Shown: piece by piece, positions 37,101-45,573 of the stretch
Layout of the letters: each line of letters begins with the position of its first letter
Numbering within the stretch: the stretch's first letter is position 1
NCBI RefSeq assembly: GCF_934754925.1
Contig: NZ_CAKVJA010000005.1
Coordinates: forward strand, 1 to 64,000
Source of the DNA: an uncultured Clostridium sp.
Lineage (GTDB): Bacteria; Bacillota; Clostridia; Clostridiales; Clostridiaceae
Length of the DNA stretch: 64,000 nt
Reading direction: 5' to 3'
Notes under the pieces: model-generated
Seen by the model: the letters and a program-made list of their open reading frames with translations, nothing else
Database searches by the model: none
What the model was told of the DNA's origin: nothing
Translations under genes and position numbers: made by a program

Positions 37101-39771
37101 ATTCTTTATTGTTCCATTCACTAGCTTTATCAACAAATTCATCATTTTCATTTGCTAATCCTAATGCAATAGCTTCATCTTTAGTTAATGATTTAAATTC
37201 TGGTAATGAATCATATCCCCACCAGCCTTGATAATCGTATCTTTCATTAGTTGTTCCAACATCAACCTTAGTATTCTTAATATTAAACCATAAATGCCAT
37301 TTTTCTTTACTAAATGTTTGTCCTGATTTAACAAAGTACTCATCAGCTTTAGTCATAGCTACTTCTTGCTCAATTTCTTCATTATTCATTAAATCATATA
37401 CGTATGACCAATATTCATAAGCACCAACAGTATCATATTTTCCATATCTATCAAAGTAAATTGAATCATCACCTACATGATTAAATACACCATCAACAAT
37501 TAGATGCATTCCTCTATTTTTAAGCTCTGCAGTAAATTCTTTAAAATCTTCTTCTGTTCCAAACATTGGATCTAATGATTTATAATCAGTAGCATCATAT
37601 TTATGATTTGATGCAGCCATTGCAATAGGATTTAAATATAAAGTATTTACTCCTAGACTTTGTAGATAATCTAGTTTTTCTTGGATACCTTTTATATCTC
37701 CACCGAAGAAATCATTTGACCATATTCCATCTCCAGAATAGGCACCATCAATATCATCCATATTATTTTCGCCTAATCTAGGATTATCAGGAAGTGAATC
37801 CCATGAATCTGGCACTTCAATTGGTTCTTCCCCTCTTGCATTTGTTTTTGCATCATCATTAGAAGTATCCCCATTGTTAAATCTATCTGGGAATATTTGA
37901 TATACAACAGCTTCTTTCATCCAATCAGGAGTTGTATAGTCTTTATCATAAACTGTTAATTGGAAAAATAGTCCATTTTTATCTCCAACAGTTCCTGTTT
38001 TTCCTTCATTACCATCTTCACCATAGTATTTTACTGTATCTCCATCACCAGCAATAAATTTATATCCATAAACACCAATTTCATCTGGAGTAAATGTTGC
38101 TTCCCATATATCAACTTCTTCTTCATCTACAGTTATAGTTGACACCTTTTCCATATTGTAAAGGTCTGATCTATTAGTACTTGTATTTCTAACTAATACT
38201 CTAGCATATTGTAAATCACCTTTTTGAGCATGCATTCTAACTGTTACATCAGTTCCCTCTGCAACTGCACCAAATGGATATTTATAAAGACTATTCCAAG
38301 TATTATGATAAAGCATATCACCATTTACTTGTCCATCTAAATCAGTTATTTCTTTTGATACTAAAGCTGAATGATAACCAAATGCTTCCTTGCCTTGTGA
38401 TAAATATATATCTAATGTTCCATCACTAGATACATGTCTTAAATCAACAAATCTATTGCTATCTACATCCTTTTCAGCCCATTCATTATCCCCTTCAGTT
38501 CTTTTAACAATAAACCCTAATTTAGTATCATTAACTAAATTTTCATAAGTTCTAGTTGCTACTTTACCATAGCTATCTTCTGAAGTAAATTCTAATGTTT
38601 CTCCCTCTACTCCATCTAACCATGTCCATAAATTCCAGTTATCATAGTCTTTTTGACTTCTTTTATAATGAATATTTACAGTGATATTTTCATATTCCTT
38701 TATAAAAGCTCTTTGTTCAATACTCTTTGGATTTTCATTTTCACCATAAGTTACAACAATTTCATTATTGTCATTAGTCAACTCTGAAATTTCATATTTT
38801 AAATCTCCAGTAGCTTTATTATCCCAACCTTGTCCTTTTTTAACTATAATACCTAGTTCACCTTCTGTTACATTAGCTGGTAATTCTAATAAAGTATATG
38901 CACCTTCTTTATCTACATAATCAAACTCAACAAACTTTCCATTTTCACCAGGGTACCATGTCCAAAATCCCCAGTTATCGTATTTAGTTTCGTCTTCTTT
39001 TATAAATCTTACTTTTACTACCTTTTTATCCTGCTCATTAGGTACATCAACATCTGAATCCTCTCCTACTGTAAGTAATGCATTAGAAGCAAAATTACCA
39101 TCCTCTGAATGTTTAGGATTTAAAGGATCCCCTTGCCAATCTCCCAACTCTTGATCTTCTGTATCTTGTGACCATGTTACTATTCCATATTCATAATTAC
39201 CTGGTTCTATATCCATAGTTACAGACCAAATATTAGAGCTACTTTCATTAGTCATCTCATGTAAAACTCCCCAGTTTTCATCGAAAGAACCCTTAACAGC
39301 TACTCTAGTTTCTGTTCCATTACCTAAGTAATATAATGTAACACTCCCATTGCTAACTTGTGGATTAACCACTACAGCTGGATTACCATCTTTTTCATAT
39401 GAGTTTAATGGATCACCTTGCCAATCTCCCAATTCTTGGTCTACTGTATCTGGTGACCATGTTACTATTCCATATTGATTTATTCCTGATATTCCTTCAA
39501 CAGTGGTTGTCCAAATATCATTCTCACCCTTTTCCATATCAATTGTATTCCAACTGCTAAATTCACCTTTTACTTTTACAGCATTCTCTGTACCATTACC
39601 TTGATAATTAAATGTAACTGTTCCGTCACTATTAATTACAGGACTTTTTAATATAGTTTCTGCTAAAGCATCAACAAATCCATTGGGAAACGGTACCAAG
39701 CTTAAGCAAAAGAATACTAATGTCATAATTGATATTTGCCATTTGTACTTTAAAGCTCCTTTTTTCTTCAT
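34102..39771 (-). CDS. Wall-anchored pullulanase/alpha-amylase, GH13 with multiple starch-binding modules
   Basis: 1889 residues. Signal peptide (1-40), two X25-type modules (about 40-230, each ending DWQGDPLN), two CBM41 modules (about 250-460; NWGFWTWYPG and NWNLWTWLDG), a GH13 N-domain (490-630), a GH13 barrel from YQIFPDRFNNGD with Asp917 (GWRLDVAN), Glu946 (GEIW) and Asp1011 (GSHDVARA), two Fn3-like modules, a CBM20-like module (about 1490-1600), Ig-like domains, a DUF5011-like domain, an Asn/Asp-rich linker and sortase signal IPQTG. It should degrade alpha-1,4 and possibly alpha-1,6 bonds in starch or glycogen at the cell surface. Confidence 0.9.
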   Translation of the reverse strand: MKKKGALKYKWQISIMTLVFFCLSLVPFPNGFVDALAETILKSPVINSDGTVTFNYQGNGTENAVKVKGEFSSWNTIDMEKGENDIWTTTVEGISGINQYGIVTWSPDTVDQELGDWQGDPLNSYEKDGNPAVVVNPQVSNGSVTLYYLGNGTETRVAVKGSFDENWGVLHEMTNESSSNIWSVTMDIEPGNYEYGIVTWSQDTEDQELGDWQGDPLNPKHSEDGNFASNALLTVGEDSDVDVPNEQDKKVVKVRFIKEDETKYDNWGFWTWYPGENGKFVEFDYVDKEGAYTLLELPANVTEGELGIIVKKGQGWDNKATGDLKYEISELTNDNNEIVVTYGENENPKSIEQRAFIKEYENITVNIHYKRSQKDYDNWNLWTWLDGVEGETLEFTSEDSYGKVATRTYENLVNDTKLGFIVKRTEGDNEWAEKDVDSNRFVDLRHVSSDGTLDIYLSQGKEAFGYHSALVSKEITDLDGQVNGDMLYHNTWNSLYKYPFGAVAEGTDVTVRMHAQKGDLQYARVLVRNTSTNRSDLYNMEKVSTITVDEEEVDIWEATFTPDEIGVYGYKFIAGDGDTVKYYGEDGNEGKTGTVGDKNGLFFQLTVYDKDYTTPDWMKEAVVYQIFPDRFNNGDTSNDDAKTNARGEEPIEVPDSWDSLPDNPRLGENNMDDIDGAYSGDGIWSNDFFGGDIKGIQEKLDYLQSLGVNTLYLNPIAMAASNHKYDATDYKSLDPMFGTEEDFKEFTAELKNRGMHLIVDGVFNHVGDDSIYFDRYGKYDTVGAYEYWSYVYDLMNNEEIEQEVAMTKADEYFVKSGQTFSKEKWHLWFNIKNTKVDVGTTNERYDYQGWWGYDSLPEFKSLTKDEAIALGLANENDEFVDKASEWNNKELVDYIYKDEDSVAKQWINWGADGWRLDVANEVDTVFWNDFREEMKAHNEDTLILGEIWDDASKYFVGDQYDSVMNYRIRAALIDYLKNGNATRLNDTLMAVYEDYPEEAFYALMNLMGSHDVARAIYILGGGSDSSERAEFGNYDEDLGKQRLKLAALFEFGYAGAPTIYYGDEAGVTGSKDPDCRRSYPWGNEDTSLISFYQAIGTIREENKDLFSHGDLTTLYTGSEGVYVYGRSYEDDHAIVAINPTNTDAKVTVDLKEFTGNGTNFVDGLDSSYNVTVKDGKVEITIPAMTGRMMTSTNVIKLPEAVSKVTGTEGNGEVTLKWDSVKGAKEYKVYSSSFKGSLQTEIMTVENTELTVDGLTNGNRLYFAVSVIDKDGNESLLTWSDELTPHSEITWLGNLSDVEAETVDISTAINVNAEVYIENISNEEGVSTGLVGRLLVKYPGDKDFTVVKGSYAGEAGNNDLFTASFIANKAGKYEYKYEFTTKGTYGFNDIDSIKSTEIKTFELAVVDDGIPAEAIELETPEEQSGEVNLNWTVVGENNIALYEIVRDGVVIARIQDGSIVSYKDTDVKNKTEYKYEVIAYTNGGNAVKSNDVTITPDLVMVEVTFKLKAPSYTPLDATITMPGAMNGWDVGSWEMSRNGAVTTDWTYTISVLEGETIEYKYVKGGSWDQEALMNYSNPKAANQSKYGCTTGEGGNEKVVVVNQGDGKMLVENEVVRWKDMPVVVLDPSTGSYTKNETITVRGNSMLDPNLTINGESVVVDENGNFAHEVKLNVGKNNIAIHIEPTEENKNNPDIFNNNEEAIGFATKDLELEITRLGEGEEIPAPVINAEDKTIKLGDVFNPLDGVTAIDASGKDITEKVEVVENTVDTSKEGEYKVVYKVVDDNGREASKEIKVTVTKSGEVEEPGEDDDSNKPGTDTKPEDGNNNNNNNNNNNDNNNNSNNNDNNNTTNNKPGVIPQTGGTNAIYYIIIALVLVAGGVYFTFKKKKIS
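34220..34304 (-). repeat. Asn/Asp trinucleotide tract in the wall-spanning linker
   Basis: About 85 bases built of GTT/ATT (with GTC) triplets on +, encoding Asn with scattered Asp and Ser, just before the sortase signal. In-frame gain or loss of triplets would change linker length without a frameshift. Confidence 0.85.
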
Positions 39772-39828
39772 AAAAATCTCCTCCCTATTTTTTAATTTAA
39801 AAATAGTTTAATATCATATACAAACTTT

Positions 39829-39842
39829 AGAAAACGTTGCCA
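39829..39842. promoter_or_regulatory. Possible cre (CcpA) site upstream of the pullulanase gene
   Basis: The minus strand reads TGGCAACGTTTTCT: the TG, central CG and TC positions fit the cre consensus, but three positions deviate. It is 58-71 bases before the start. Catabolite control of a starch-degrading enzyme would be expected. Confidence 0.35.
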
Positions 39843-40003
39843 TATTGATTATATTTAGTCTATTTTTAAATTTACCTTACATTAATATTGTAAATCATTA
39901 CTTAATTGTTTTCTATATTTTTTTATTTTTTGTATTTTATTACAAATATCTAAAAAATAATTTATTTGTTCTATAAAAATGATATAATTATAGGTTAAAG
40001 TTT

Positions 40004-40040
40004 AAGAAAGGTATATCTAAATTTTAAATATACCTCTCTT
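40004..40040. terminator. Hairpin between TIGR04086 gene and pullulanase gene
   Basis: 13-bp stem AAGAAAGGTATAT/ATATACCTCTCTT with one mismatch. Its T run is on the + side (ATTTTTT), so termination for the minus-strand genes may be weak. Confidence 0.55.
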
Positions 40041-40045
40041 ATTTT

Positions 40046-40423
40046 TTAATCTCTTCCTAAATTAATTCCTAACATACCTGAAAGAATACCTACTAACACA
40101 CAAAGTGAAAATTTCATCAAATCATATAATCCTAAAGTAGCTTCAGCTCCAAATAAAACTCCTATGGCATATAAAGCTATGTAAAATAATACACCAACTG
40201 AAAGACCTATTAACCAGCCCTTATGTCCATATAATTTAGCCGCTAATATTGTTCCAAATATTAAACTTACACTTGTTATTCCAACATTAATTGCGCTATC
40301 TATGGCCGGACTAATTTCTATAAAACTCATAATTAGCGAAAAAATAGCAGTTAATATGGTAACTATTGCAACCGCTCCAACAACTCCCTTTAGAACATTT
40401 CCAAAATAATCTTTCCACTCCAT
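40046..40423 (-). CDS. TIGR04086-type small membrane protein
   Basis: 125 residues with four membrane segments and glycine-rich helices (LYGHKGWLIGLSVGVLFY). The family is found in Firmicutes beside yajC and has no known activity. Its AAGGGGG ribosome binding site lies within the hairpin 40424-40474, so its translation is probably controlled. Last gene of the ruvAB-queA-tgt-yajC block. Confidence 0.78.
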   Translation of the reverse strand: MEWKDYFGNVLKGVVGAVAIVTILTAIFSLIMSFIEISPAIDSAINVGITSVSLIFGTILAAKLYGHKGWLIGLSVGVLFYIALYAIGVLFGAEATLGLYDLMKFSLCVLVGILSGMLGINLGRD

Positions 40424-40474
40424 AAGAATACCCCCTTCTAGTTCATTCTATGAACTAAAAGGGGGTAATATTCT
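40424..40474 (-). promoter_or_regulatory. Hairpin that hides the ribosome binding site after yajC
   Basis: Stem TACCCCCTT/AAGGGGGTA plus TAGTTCA/TGAACTA around loop TTCTA (one mismatch between them), extended by AAGAAT/ATTCTT. On the mRNA the AAGGGGG site of the next gene is in the 3' arm. There is no T run, so it is not a standard terminator. Confidence 0.7.
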
Positions 40475-40477
40475 TTA

Positions 40478-40753
40478 TTATGCAACGTCTTTATTTAATT
40501 TTTGAGCTATAGAATTTTTTGTTACTCTAAATCTTACTCTATCTGGGCCTGATTGGATAACCATTTGATCTTCATCTATTGTAATGATTTTTCCAATTAT
40601 TCCACCTCTAGTTAAAACTTCATCATTTACTTTTAATTCTGATAACATTGTATTATATTTCTTAGTTCTTTTCTTTTCTGGAAGTATTAATAAGAAATAC
40701 ATAATTGCAAACATTGCAACTAAAGGTAATAATGTAGCTAATAATTGTGTCAT
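40478..40753 (-). CDS. yajC: Preprotein translocase subunit YajC
   Basis: 91 residues. One N-terminal membrane helix (about 5-23) followed by LPEKKRTKKYNTMLSELKVN and a small beta domain, EVLTRGGIIGKI, the family signature. YajC associates with SecDF in the Sec complex. secDF is not next to it here, unlike in many bacteria. A GAAGGG site precedes the ATG. Confidence 0.93.
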   Translation of the reverse strand: MTQLLATLLPLVAMFAIMYFLLILPEKKRTKKYNTMLSELKVNDEVLTRGGIIGKIITIDEDQMVIQSGPDRVRFRVTKNSIAQKLNKDVA

Positions 40754-40906
40754 TAAAATCCCTTCCCTTCACATTCGTATTTAAAACAATACATTGTAAT
40801 ATTTACTATGTATTAAATAATATACTTTATTTAAATTTATATGTCAATTCTATGAACACTTTATATTCAAACTTTAATAAATTATTCATAAACCCATTAT
40901 TAAAAG

Positions 40907-42046
40907 CTATTTTTTTATATTCCACTCTCTAAGTTTTTGTTCCTTAAATTCACTATAGTTTCCATTATCAATAGCATCTCTAATATCAGCCATTAATTTG
41001 TTATAGAAGTAAAGATTATGTAAAACACAAAGTCTTAGTGCAAGCATTTCTTTAGCTTTAAATAAGTGTCTTATATAACTTCTTGTATAGTTTTTACATG
41101 CAGGACATTGACATCCTTCATCTATTGGTCTTTCATCTAATTCAAACTTAGCATTCATTAAGTTTATTTTACCTTGCCCTGTAAATACATGACCATGTCT
41201 ACCATTTCTAGCTGGAAGAACACAATCAAAGAAGTCAACACCTCTATCTACAGCTTCTAGTATATTTTCTGGAGTACCAACTCCCATTAAGTATATTGGT
41301 TTATCTTCTGGTAAATGTGGAACTACTGCATCAATAATTCTATACATTTCTTCGTGAGTTTCACCAACTGCTAAACCACCAATTGCATATCCATCCATAT
41401 CTAGTTTTGCTAAGTGTTTAGCATGTTCTATTCTTATATCTTCGTAACAACCACCTTGATTAATACCAAAAAGCATTTGCTCTTTATTTATTGTATCAGG
41501 TAATGAATTTAATCTATTCATTTCAGCTATACATCTATCTAACCATCTGTTTGTTCTTGCAACTGAATTTATTACATATTCTCTAGTTGATGGATTTGGT
41601 ATACATTCATCAAAAGCCATAGCTATTGTTGATGCTAAATTGCTTTGAATTTGCATAGATTCTTCTGGTCCCATAAATATTTTTTTACCATCTATATGTG
41701 AATTAAAGTAAACTCCCTCTTCTTTAATCTTTCTCATTGATGATAATGAAAATACTTGGAATCCGCCTGAATCAGTTAATATAGGTCTATCCCAATTCAT
41801 AAACTTATGTAATCCACCCATTTTAGCAACTACTTTATCAGATGGTCTTAAATGTAAGTGATATGTGTTTGAAAGCTCAACTTGACATCCTATTTCTTTT
41901 AAGTCCATAGAAGAAACTCCACCCTTAATTGCAGCTAAAGTTCCAACATTCATAAATACTGGTGTTTCTATTGTTCCATGTGGTGTTTCAAATCTCCCTC
42001 TTCTTGCTTTACCGTCTTTTTTTAACAGTGTATATCTTTTACTCAA
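40907..42046 (-). CDS. tgt: Queuine tRNA-guanine transglycosylase
   Basis: 379 residues, full length. It exchanges G34 for preQ1 in tRNAs with GUN anticodons. Visible motifs: active-site Asp in LTDSGGFQVFSL, the GGLAVGE loop, nucleophile segment GVDFFDCVLPARNGRHG, and the zinc site CQCPACKNYTRSY with a later His. It follows queA by 30 bases and works with QueA and the nearby QueT importer. Confidence 0.96.
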   Translation of the reverse strand: MSKRYTLLKKDGKARRGRFETPHGTIETPVFMNVGTLAAIKGGVSSMDLKEIGCQVELSNTYHLHLRPSDKVVAKMGGLHKFMNWDRPILTDSGGFQVFSLSSMRKIKEEGVYFNSHIDGKKIFMGPEESMQIQSNLASTIAMAFDECIPNPSTREYVINSVARTNRWLDRCIAEMNRLNSLPDTINKEQMLFGINQGGCYEDIRIEHAKHLAKLDMDGYAIGGLAVGETHEEMYRIIDAVVPHLPEDKPIYLMGVGTPENILEAVDRGVDFFDCVLPARNGRHGHVFTGQGKINLMNAKFELDERPIDEGCQCPACKNYTRSYIRHLFKAKEMLALRLCVLHNLYFYNKLMADIRDAIDNGNYSEFKEQKLREWNIKK

Positions 42047-42076
42047 AACTTCACGTCCTTTTAACTTATGTTTTTA

Positions 42077-43102
42077 TTATTTTATTATCATTGAATCTCC
42101 AAAAGAGAAGAATCTATATCTTTCTTTTACAGCTTCATTATAAGCATTCATTACCTTTTCTTTTCCTGCTAAAGCTGAAACTAACATTATTAATGTCGAT
42201 TCTGGCAGGTGGAAATTAGTTATAAGCTTATCAACTACTTTAAACTTATATCCTGGATAAATAAATATATTTGTCCATCCACTTTGAGCCTTAACAAAAC
42301 CATTTTCATCTCCAATTGTTTCTAATGTTCTTGTAGATGTTGTTCCAACAGAAATAATTTTATTTCCACGTTTTTTTGTTTCATTAATTATCTTTGCATC
42401 TTCTTCTTCTAAATGATAGAATTCTGAATGCATAACATGCTCATTTACATCATCAACCTTAACTGGTCTAAATGTTCCAAGACCTACATGTAATGTAACA
42501 TAAGCAATATTTACACCTTTTTCTTTTACCTGTTCTAAAAGTTCTTTTGTAAAGTGTAATCCTGCAGTTGGAGCAGCCGCAGATCCTTGCTCTTTAGAAT
42601 AAACTGTTTGATATCTTTCTCTATCATCTAACCTTTCAGTTATATATGGTGGAAGCGGCATTTCACCTAATTCATCTAAAACTTGCTCAAATATTCCATC
42701 ATAAGAAAACTCTATAATTCTATTTCCTTCTTCTACAATATCAACTACCTTACATTTTAATTTACCTTCTCCAAAAGTAAATTCAGTTCCTATTTTAGCT
42801 CTTTTTCCTGGCTTAGCTAAACATTCCCACTTATCGCCTTCAATTCTCTTTAAAAGTAAAAATTCTATCTTACCTCCGGTTACAGACTTTTCTCCTATAA
42901 GTCTTGCTGGCATTACTCTAGTATTATTCAAAACTAATGTATCCCCTGGATTTAAATAGTCTATTACATTATAAAAATGTTTATGTTCTATTTCTCCTGT
43001 AGCCTTATCTAAAACCATTAATCTAGAATAATCTCTCTTTTCTAATGGATGTTGAGCTATAAGCTCCTCTGGTAAGTAAAAATCAAAATCACTTGTCTTC
43101 AT
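42077..43102 (-). CDS. queA: tRNA preQ1(34) S-adenosylmethionine ribosyltransferase-isomerase
   Basis: 341 residues from ATG 43102, which has AGGAG eight bases upstream; an upstream in-frame codon at 43123 lies inside ruvB and has no such site. It converts preQ1-tRNA to epoxyqueuosine-tRNA using SAM. The N-terminal MKTSDFDFYLPEELIAQHPL and middle SAAAPTAGLHFT motifs are diagnostic. Between ruvB and tgt in the conserved block. Confidence 0.96.
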   Translation of the reverse strand: MKTSDFDFYLPEELIAQHPLEKRDYSRLMVLDKATGEIEHKHFYNVIDYLNPGDTLVLNNTRVMPARLIGEKSVTGGKIEFLLLKRIEGDKWECLAKPGKRAKIGTEFTFGEGKLKCKVVDIVEEGNRIIEFSYDGIFEQVLDELGEMPLPPYITERLDDRERYQTVYSKEQGSAAAPTAGLHFTKELLEQVKEKGVNIAYVTLHVGLGTFRPVKVDDVNEHVMHSEFYHLEEEDAKIINETKKRGNKIISVGTTSTRTLETIGDENGFVKAQSGWTNIFIYPGYKFKVVDKLITNFHLPESTLIMLVSALAGKEKVMNAYNEAVKERYRFFSFGDSMIIK

Positions 43103-43112
43103 TATATATCTC

Positions 43113-44144
43113 CTAACTTTCAAAAAAACTAGTTTGTCTTTTTGTAACTTTTTTACCTCTTGTTCTTCCTAAATGATCATAAGCCTTATCTGTAGCTGTT
43201 CTTCCTCTTGCTGTTCTAACTATAAATCCTTTTTGAAGAAGATAAGGTTCATAAACATCCTCTATAGTACCAAGTTCTTCACCTATAAAATAAGATAATG
43301 TTTCTATTCCTACAGGCCCCCCATTAAAATTATCAATAATAGCTTCTAATATTTTATTATCAACTCTATCAAAACCTTGAGCATCTACCTCTAACAGTTC
43401 AAGAGCTGCCTTTGCTTCTTTATAGCTAATTAAGCAATCTGAATACACTTCCGCATAATCTCTAACTCTCTTTAATAATCTATTAGCAATTCTCGGAGTA
43501 CCTCTAGAACGTCTTGCTATTTCATATGCACCTTCTTCAGTTATATCACAACCTAATACAAAAGCAGAACGAACAATTATTTCCTTTAATTGTTCTTCAG
43601 TATAGTATACCATATCACAAAGAACTCCAAATCTATCTCTTAATGGAGATGTCAACATACCAATTCTAGTTGTTGCTCCAATTAAGGTGAAATGCGGTAA
43701 ATCTAACCTAATAGATTTAGCAGCTGCTCCTTTTCCTATGACTATATCTAAAGCATAATCTTCCATTGCTGGATAAAGTATTTCTTCAACACTTCTATTT
43801 AATCTATGTATTTCATCAATAAATAAAACATCGTTATCTTTTAATGTTGTTAATATAGCAGCTAAATCTCCTGCTCTCTCAATTGCAGGCCCTGAAGTTA
43901 TTTTTAGATCTCCACCCATCTCTTTTGCTATAATATTAGCCAATGTTGTTTTACCTAGTCCTGGTGGACCATACAACAATACATGATCTAATGCTTCATT
44001 TCTTCTTTTTGCCGCTGTAATAAAAATATTAAGTCTTTCTTTTACTTTATCTTGCCCTATATACTCATTAATTTTTTGAGGTCTTAAACTTAATTCATTG
44101 TTTCCATCTTCCAGAATCTCATCTGGAGTGATAATTCTCTCCAA
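43113..44144 (-). CDS. ruvB: Holliday junction branch-migration helicase RuvB
   Basis: 343 residues from TTG 44144, six bases after AGAGGTG, giving the usual LERIITP beginning; a start at 44180 would overlap ruvA and add 12 atypical residues. AAA+ motor with Walker A GPPGLGKTTLA, Walker B DVLFIDEIHRL, sensor 1 IGATTRIG and a C-terminal winged helix (FIVRTARGR). It drives branch migration with RuvA during recombination repair. Confidence 0.95.
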   Translation of the reverse strand: MERIITPDEILEDGNNELSLRPQKINEYIGQDKVKERLNIFITAAKRRNEALDHVLLYGPPGLGKTTLANIIAKEMGGDLKITSGPAIERAGDLAAILTTLKDNDVLFIDEIHRLNRSVEEILYPAMEDYALDIVIGKGAAAKSIRLDLPHFTLIGATTRIGMLTSPLRDRFGVLCDMVYYTEEQLKEIIVRSAFVLGCDITEEGAYEIARRSRGTPRIANRLLKRVRDYAEVYSDCLISYKEAKAALELLEVDAQGFDRVDNKILEAIIDNFNGGPVGIETLSYFIGEELGTIEDVYEPYLLQKGFIVRTARGRTATDKAYDHLGRTRGKKVTKRQTSFFES

Positions 44145-44155
44145 ATCTATCACCT

Positions 44156-44761
44156 CTATCCCATTAATACTCTTAAACATTCCTTAATAATATTTTCTAC
44201 AGATTCTTGTCTATTTACTTTCTTTAATGCATTTTCAGCTTCTTTTTCTGAATATCCAAGAGCTAATAATGCACCAAGTGCCTCACCTATTGCATTATTA
44301 TTGCTTGGTACAATATCCTCAAATCCTTCTTGAATATCGACACCTTCAGTAACCTCATCTGTTTTAATCTTATCTTTAAGCTCTAATATTATTCTTCCAG
44401 CTGTTTTTTTCCCAATTCCAGGCGCTCTACATAAGTGCTTATCATCTTCCATAATTATTGCATATTTTAAATTATTTATTCTACTTATTGAAAGCAAAGA
44501 CAAAGCAGCTTTTGCACCTACTCCACTTATTGAAATAAGTAACTTAAACATTTCTAACTCTTCTCTATCTTTAAATCCATATAGCCCTATAAAATCTTCT
44601 CTTACTATTTGTTCTAGATACAATTGAACCTCTTCAGCTATCTTAGGCATTTCTGCCATAGTTGCTCCTGACGTAAAAATTTTATATCCGATACCATTAT
44701 TCTCTATAATAACATAATCCTTATTAATCCCAATATATTTTCCCTTTATATATTCGTACAT
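44156..44761 (-). CDS. ruvA: Holliday junction DNA-binding protein RuvA
   Basis: 201 residues from ATG 44761, six bases after AAGGGGG; the ATG at 44767 abuts that site. An OB-fold (MYEYIKGKYIGI), a double helix-hairpin-helix (ISGVGAKAALSLL and APGIGKKTAGRIILELK) and a C-terminal three-helix domain that contacts RuvB. First gene of the ruvA-ruvB-queA-tgt-yajC transcript. Confidence 0.95.
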   Translation of the reverse strand: MYEYIKGKYIGINKDYVIIENNGIGYKIFTSGATMAEMPKIAEEVQLYLEQIVREDFIGLYGFKDREELEMFKLLISISGVGAKAALSLLSISRINNLKYAIIMEDDKHLCRAPGIGKKTAGRIILELKDKIKTDEVTEGVDIQEGFEDIVPSNNNAIGEALGALLALGYSEKEAENALKKVNRQESVENIIKECLRVLMG

Positions 44762-44906
44762 AGCCATCCCCCTTAATCTAATTAAAAATTAGATTATTTT
44801 TGTTCATTGTAATTAAGTTTCTATAATTTTAAATTATATATTGCTTATATTACTTCTTTAGTCTACATTATACTTTACCATTTTACTTTAATTTTTTCAA
44901 TAATAA

Positions 44907-44943
44907 AGAGTTATACTATTTATGTAATGTATAGTATAACTCT
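44907..44943 (-). terminator. Terminator after the 139-residue gene
   Basis: 13-bp perfect stem AGAGTTATACTAT/ATAGTATAACTCT, 11-base loop, minus strand ending in TTTATTATTG. Confidence 0.75.
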
Positions 44944-44960
44944 CTTTAGCTTTTATCCTG

Positions 44961-45380
44961 TTACTGCCCTGTTATAGGGTCTCCATAGGGCTCCATAATA
45001 TCAATAGAATTTGAATTAGTAAATATATTATCTATTGCATAATCAAATGTATTTATTTCAGTAGGATTATATAATAATTTCATAATTAACTCTTCCTTTT
45101 CATCTTCAAAAACAAATTCATCTTGTATTTTTTCTATTATTTCTCTAGTATTATATAATCTACATTCTCCCTCTTCTACTCCAATTTTATAACAAATTAC
45201 ATTAGCAATATCATCAAAGTCTTCTGTTAAATCTTCATATGCTCCAACTACATCATTATCTCTTGTCCTAAAGTAATAGTAGTTATTAATATATGCTTTT
45301 GCTGTTTCTTCATCATGAAACCCTATAATATTTCCACTAGTCATAACTAATAAATATTCAAAGCTTGGCACAATACTCAT
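44961..45380 (-). CDS. Uncharacterised acidic protein
   Basis: 139 residues, acidic, without signal peptide or clear membrane segment. It has a short hydrophobic beginning (FEYLLVMTSGNIIGFHDEETA) and many Asp, Glu, Asn and Tyr. No family recognised. An AGGAGGCG site before the ATG and its own terminator support a real, monocistronic gene. No function is proposed. Confidence 0.7.
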   Translation of the reverse strand: MSIVPSFEYLLVMTSGNIIGFHDEETAKAYINNYYYFRTRDNDVVGAYEDLTEDFDDIANVICYKIGVEEGECRLYNTREIIEKIQDEFVFEDEKEELIMKLLYNPTEINTFDYAIDNIFTNSNSIDIMEPYGDPITGQ

Positions 45381-45462
45381 ATCTTCGCCTCCTTAGTTGC
45401 TTACAATAATATTTTCTCCTCTTATCTACAATGTTATACAAGCATCTATTTTCCTATAATGA

Positions 45463-45504
45463 AAGAGATTATAAATAAGAACCAAATTCTATTTATAATC
45501 TCTT
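45463..45504. other. 15-bp hairpin upstream of the 139-residue gene
   Basis: Perfect pairing of 45463-45477 with 45490-45504 (AAGAGATTATAAATA and complement), 12-base loop. It lies between the BofC-like gene terminator and the next start; possibly a second terminator or a leader structure. Confidence 0.55.
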
Positions 45505-45539
45505 CATGTAAAAATATATAATTTAAAGGGTATATTAAA

Positions 45540-45559
45540 AATCACTTAAAAAAGTGATT
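45540..45559 (-). terminator. Terminator of the BofC-like gene
   Basis: 8-bp stem AATCACTT/AAGTGATT, loop of four; the minus strand continues TTTAATA. It is 14 bases beyond the stop. Confidence 0.65.
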
Positions 45560-45573
45560 ATATGGGATAAACA

